A stretch of 64,000 bases of DNA from Legionella gratiana. Lineage in GTDB: Bacteria > Pseudomonadota > Gammaproteobacteria > Legionellales > Legionellaceae. The position numbers were made by a program, and so were the translations under genes. Each line of letters starts with the position of its first letter. Position 1 is the stretch's first letter. The DNA is taken from contig NZ_LNYE01000029.1 in the NCBI RefSeq assembly GCF_001467695.1, forward strand, positions 617,769 through 681,768, given 5' to 3'. Shown here piece after piece: positions 63,158 to 64,000 of this stretch. The notes under the pieces were generated by a model, which saw only the letters and a list, made by a program, of their open reading frames with translations, was not told the origin of the DNA and did no database searches.

Positions 63158-63897
63158 GATCCACGTACTGCAATCATAAGTTTATACGTCTTATCCTCTT
63201 CTAAGCCTAAAGTTACTTCAAGAAACTGCTTGTTTTGAATATATTGTTTTTTAATAGATAACGAATGAACTAAAGGCGTCACCTCTTCAGTTTGTACCCA
63301 TTGATAATAAAGAGCGTTTTGTCTTTTAGCATTTTTCTTAATAAACCAACGCTCTTCTAAAAACTCGCCAACGTAAGTAGCTGTCTCATAGACATGCATC
63401 AAGGGTTTACTTAAAATAATCCTCGTTTCGTTAATGTGCTGATTAATGGCTAAGAGTTCATGTATTTCTGCATAATTACAATCAGCAATTAATAAAGGTC
63501 GTTTTTCATTTAGTGAACCCAGATGTTGCACTAACAGAGTGGTTGGACTTTCTATTTTAATTAGTTTTGCAAAATTCACGTTCATCCGATTCACCTGAAT
63601 AAATTGAGAGGGTTGATTTTCAATGTTCAATGCACGAATAGAATTATGATAATTCCTGTGATCAATCACCTTTAATTGATCAAGACCTAAACAAGGGGTA
63701 AAACCTGCACGCCTAATACTGTCACTTAATAAATCATCTACCCATTGCACATCAAAGCCAGCCTCTAGAATTTTTTCTATTTCCATGTATTGACGCTTAC
63801 TGACTAAATAAAACTGAATTAACGGGGTCATAATCACACTGGCTAGAAAAAGACTGATTAATACTTCTGAAAGACTCAGACCTGCTTGTTTTTTCAT
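63154..63897 (-). CDS. pilW: PilW-like minor pilin
   Basis: A 247-residue protein with a prepilin leader and helix, KKQAGLSLSEVLISLFLASV, including Glu5 after the cleavage glycine. The size and position between pilV-like and pilX-like genes identify it as PilW. The ATG directly follows the TAA of the upstream gene. It contributes to initiation of the type IV pilus, used by Legionella for attachment and DNA uptake. Confidence 0.85.
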   Translation of the reverse strand: MKKQAGLSLSEVLISLFLASVIMTPLIQFYLVSKRQYMEIEKILEAGFDVQWVDDLLSDSIRRAGFTPCLGLDQLKVIDHRNYHNSIRALNIENQPSQFIQVNRMNVNFAKLIKIESPTTLLVQHLGSLNEKRPLLIADCNYAEIHELLAINQHINETRIILSKPLMHVYETATYVGEFLEERWFIKKNAKRQNALYYQWVQTEEVTPLVHSLSIKKQYIQNKQFLEVTLGLEEDKTYKLMIAVRGS

Positions 63898-64000
63898 TTA
63901 CATTAGCTTAATAGAACTGTGTTTCCGAGTTATAGAGTCTAAATGCTCATGCCAGGAAAGTTTTACTAATATGTCTTGTTCTTTATGCTGTATCACTAAA
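63898..64000 (-). CDS. pilV: PilV-like minor pilin, C-terminal fragment at window edge
   Basis: The last 33 codons of a gene entering from the right edge: LVIQHKEQDILVKLSWHEHL, then DSITRKHSSIKLM and TAA at 63898-63900. The TAA is followed at once by the pilW ATG, as in a tight pilVWX operon. The VKLSW segment near the C-terminus is typical of PilV proteins. Identity is based mainly on operon position. Confidence 0.65.
   Translation of the reverse strand, partial: LVIQHKEQDILVKLSWHEHLDSITRKHSSIKLM

Noticed and set aside
1..64000. tRNA or full rRNA genes
   Set aside because: No cloverleaf with TTCGA-type loop or complete rRNA segment was recognised by eye; only a 20-base 5S-like string.

Overview
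The window looks like a chromosomal segment from a Legionella species. It is AT-rich, gene-dense and mostly organised in short units. It mixes ordinary gammaproteobacterial housekeeping genes (RNase HII, MltA, type IV pilus minor pilins, an MlaD/MlaE-like lipid transport pair, Old Yellow Enzyme) with many eukaryotic-like or effector-like genes of the kind translocated by the Legionella Dot/Icm system. The genus call is an inference from this gene content; no rRNA operon or other taxonomic marker is present.

Layout. 0-20 kb: a pentapeptide-like/YopT-like (C58) protease candidate, rnhB, an AMP-forming ligase, a frameshifted gene, a Ser/Thr kinase next to a WipB-like phosphatase, a secreted class II cyclic-nucleotide phosphodiesterase, an ArsR-controlled Old Yellow Enzyme, an F-box/RCC1 protein, a cytochrome c, a PAS/LuxR regulator, a protein with an atypical kinase-like motif, and an IS66 remnant. 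20-30 kb: repeat-containing unknowns, a P-loop kinase, a lipoprotein converging on an MCE/permease pair without an ATPase, a membrane-anchored carotenoid-oxygenase fusion, and a C58-like protease with ankyrin-like repeats. 30-33 kb: a compact operon of MFS transporter, PhnY-like dioxygenase and PhnZ-like HD oxygenase, predicted to oxidise an aminoethylphosphonate-type compound. 33-46 kb: membrane proteins, a patatin, a GC-richer three-gene cassette with overlapping ends (SRPBCC protein, ThDP enzyme, KAS III homologue) that looks like a small biosynthetic cluster, a multi-spanning membrane protein and a large coiled-coil protein. 45-49 kb: a lipid kinase/phosphoesterase pair, an ExoD-like protein, and an overlooked 29-codon gene (48118-48207) with its own promoter and Shine-Dalgarno, encoding a Lys-rich peptide with a Trp/Cys-containing tail; a hairpin separates it from a 147-aa protein. 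49-60 kb: an IS4-like remnant, a nitrilase-like protein, a secreted protein, a mitochondrial-carrier-like protein (compare LncP), an MFS exporter behind a possible leader peptide, and an outer-membrane channel-like protein. 60-64 kb: a polysaccharide deacetylase, mltA and pilV-pilW-pilX.

The parts most likely to be new are the small peptide locus at 48 kb, the KAS III/ThDP/SRPBCC cassette at 37-40 kb, the F-box/RCC1 protein, and the two papain-like proteins with different accessory repeats. The phosphonate operon is a clear metabolic prediction. Two intergenic hairpins (9856-9910 and 60091-60161) share a core and may belong to a dispersed palindromic element.
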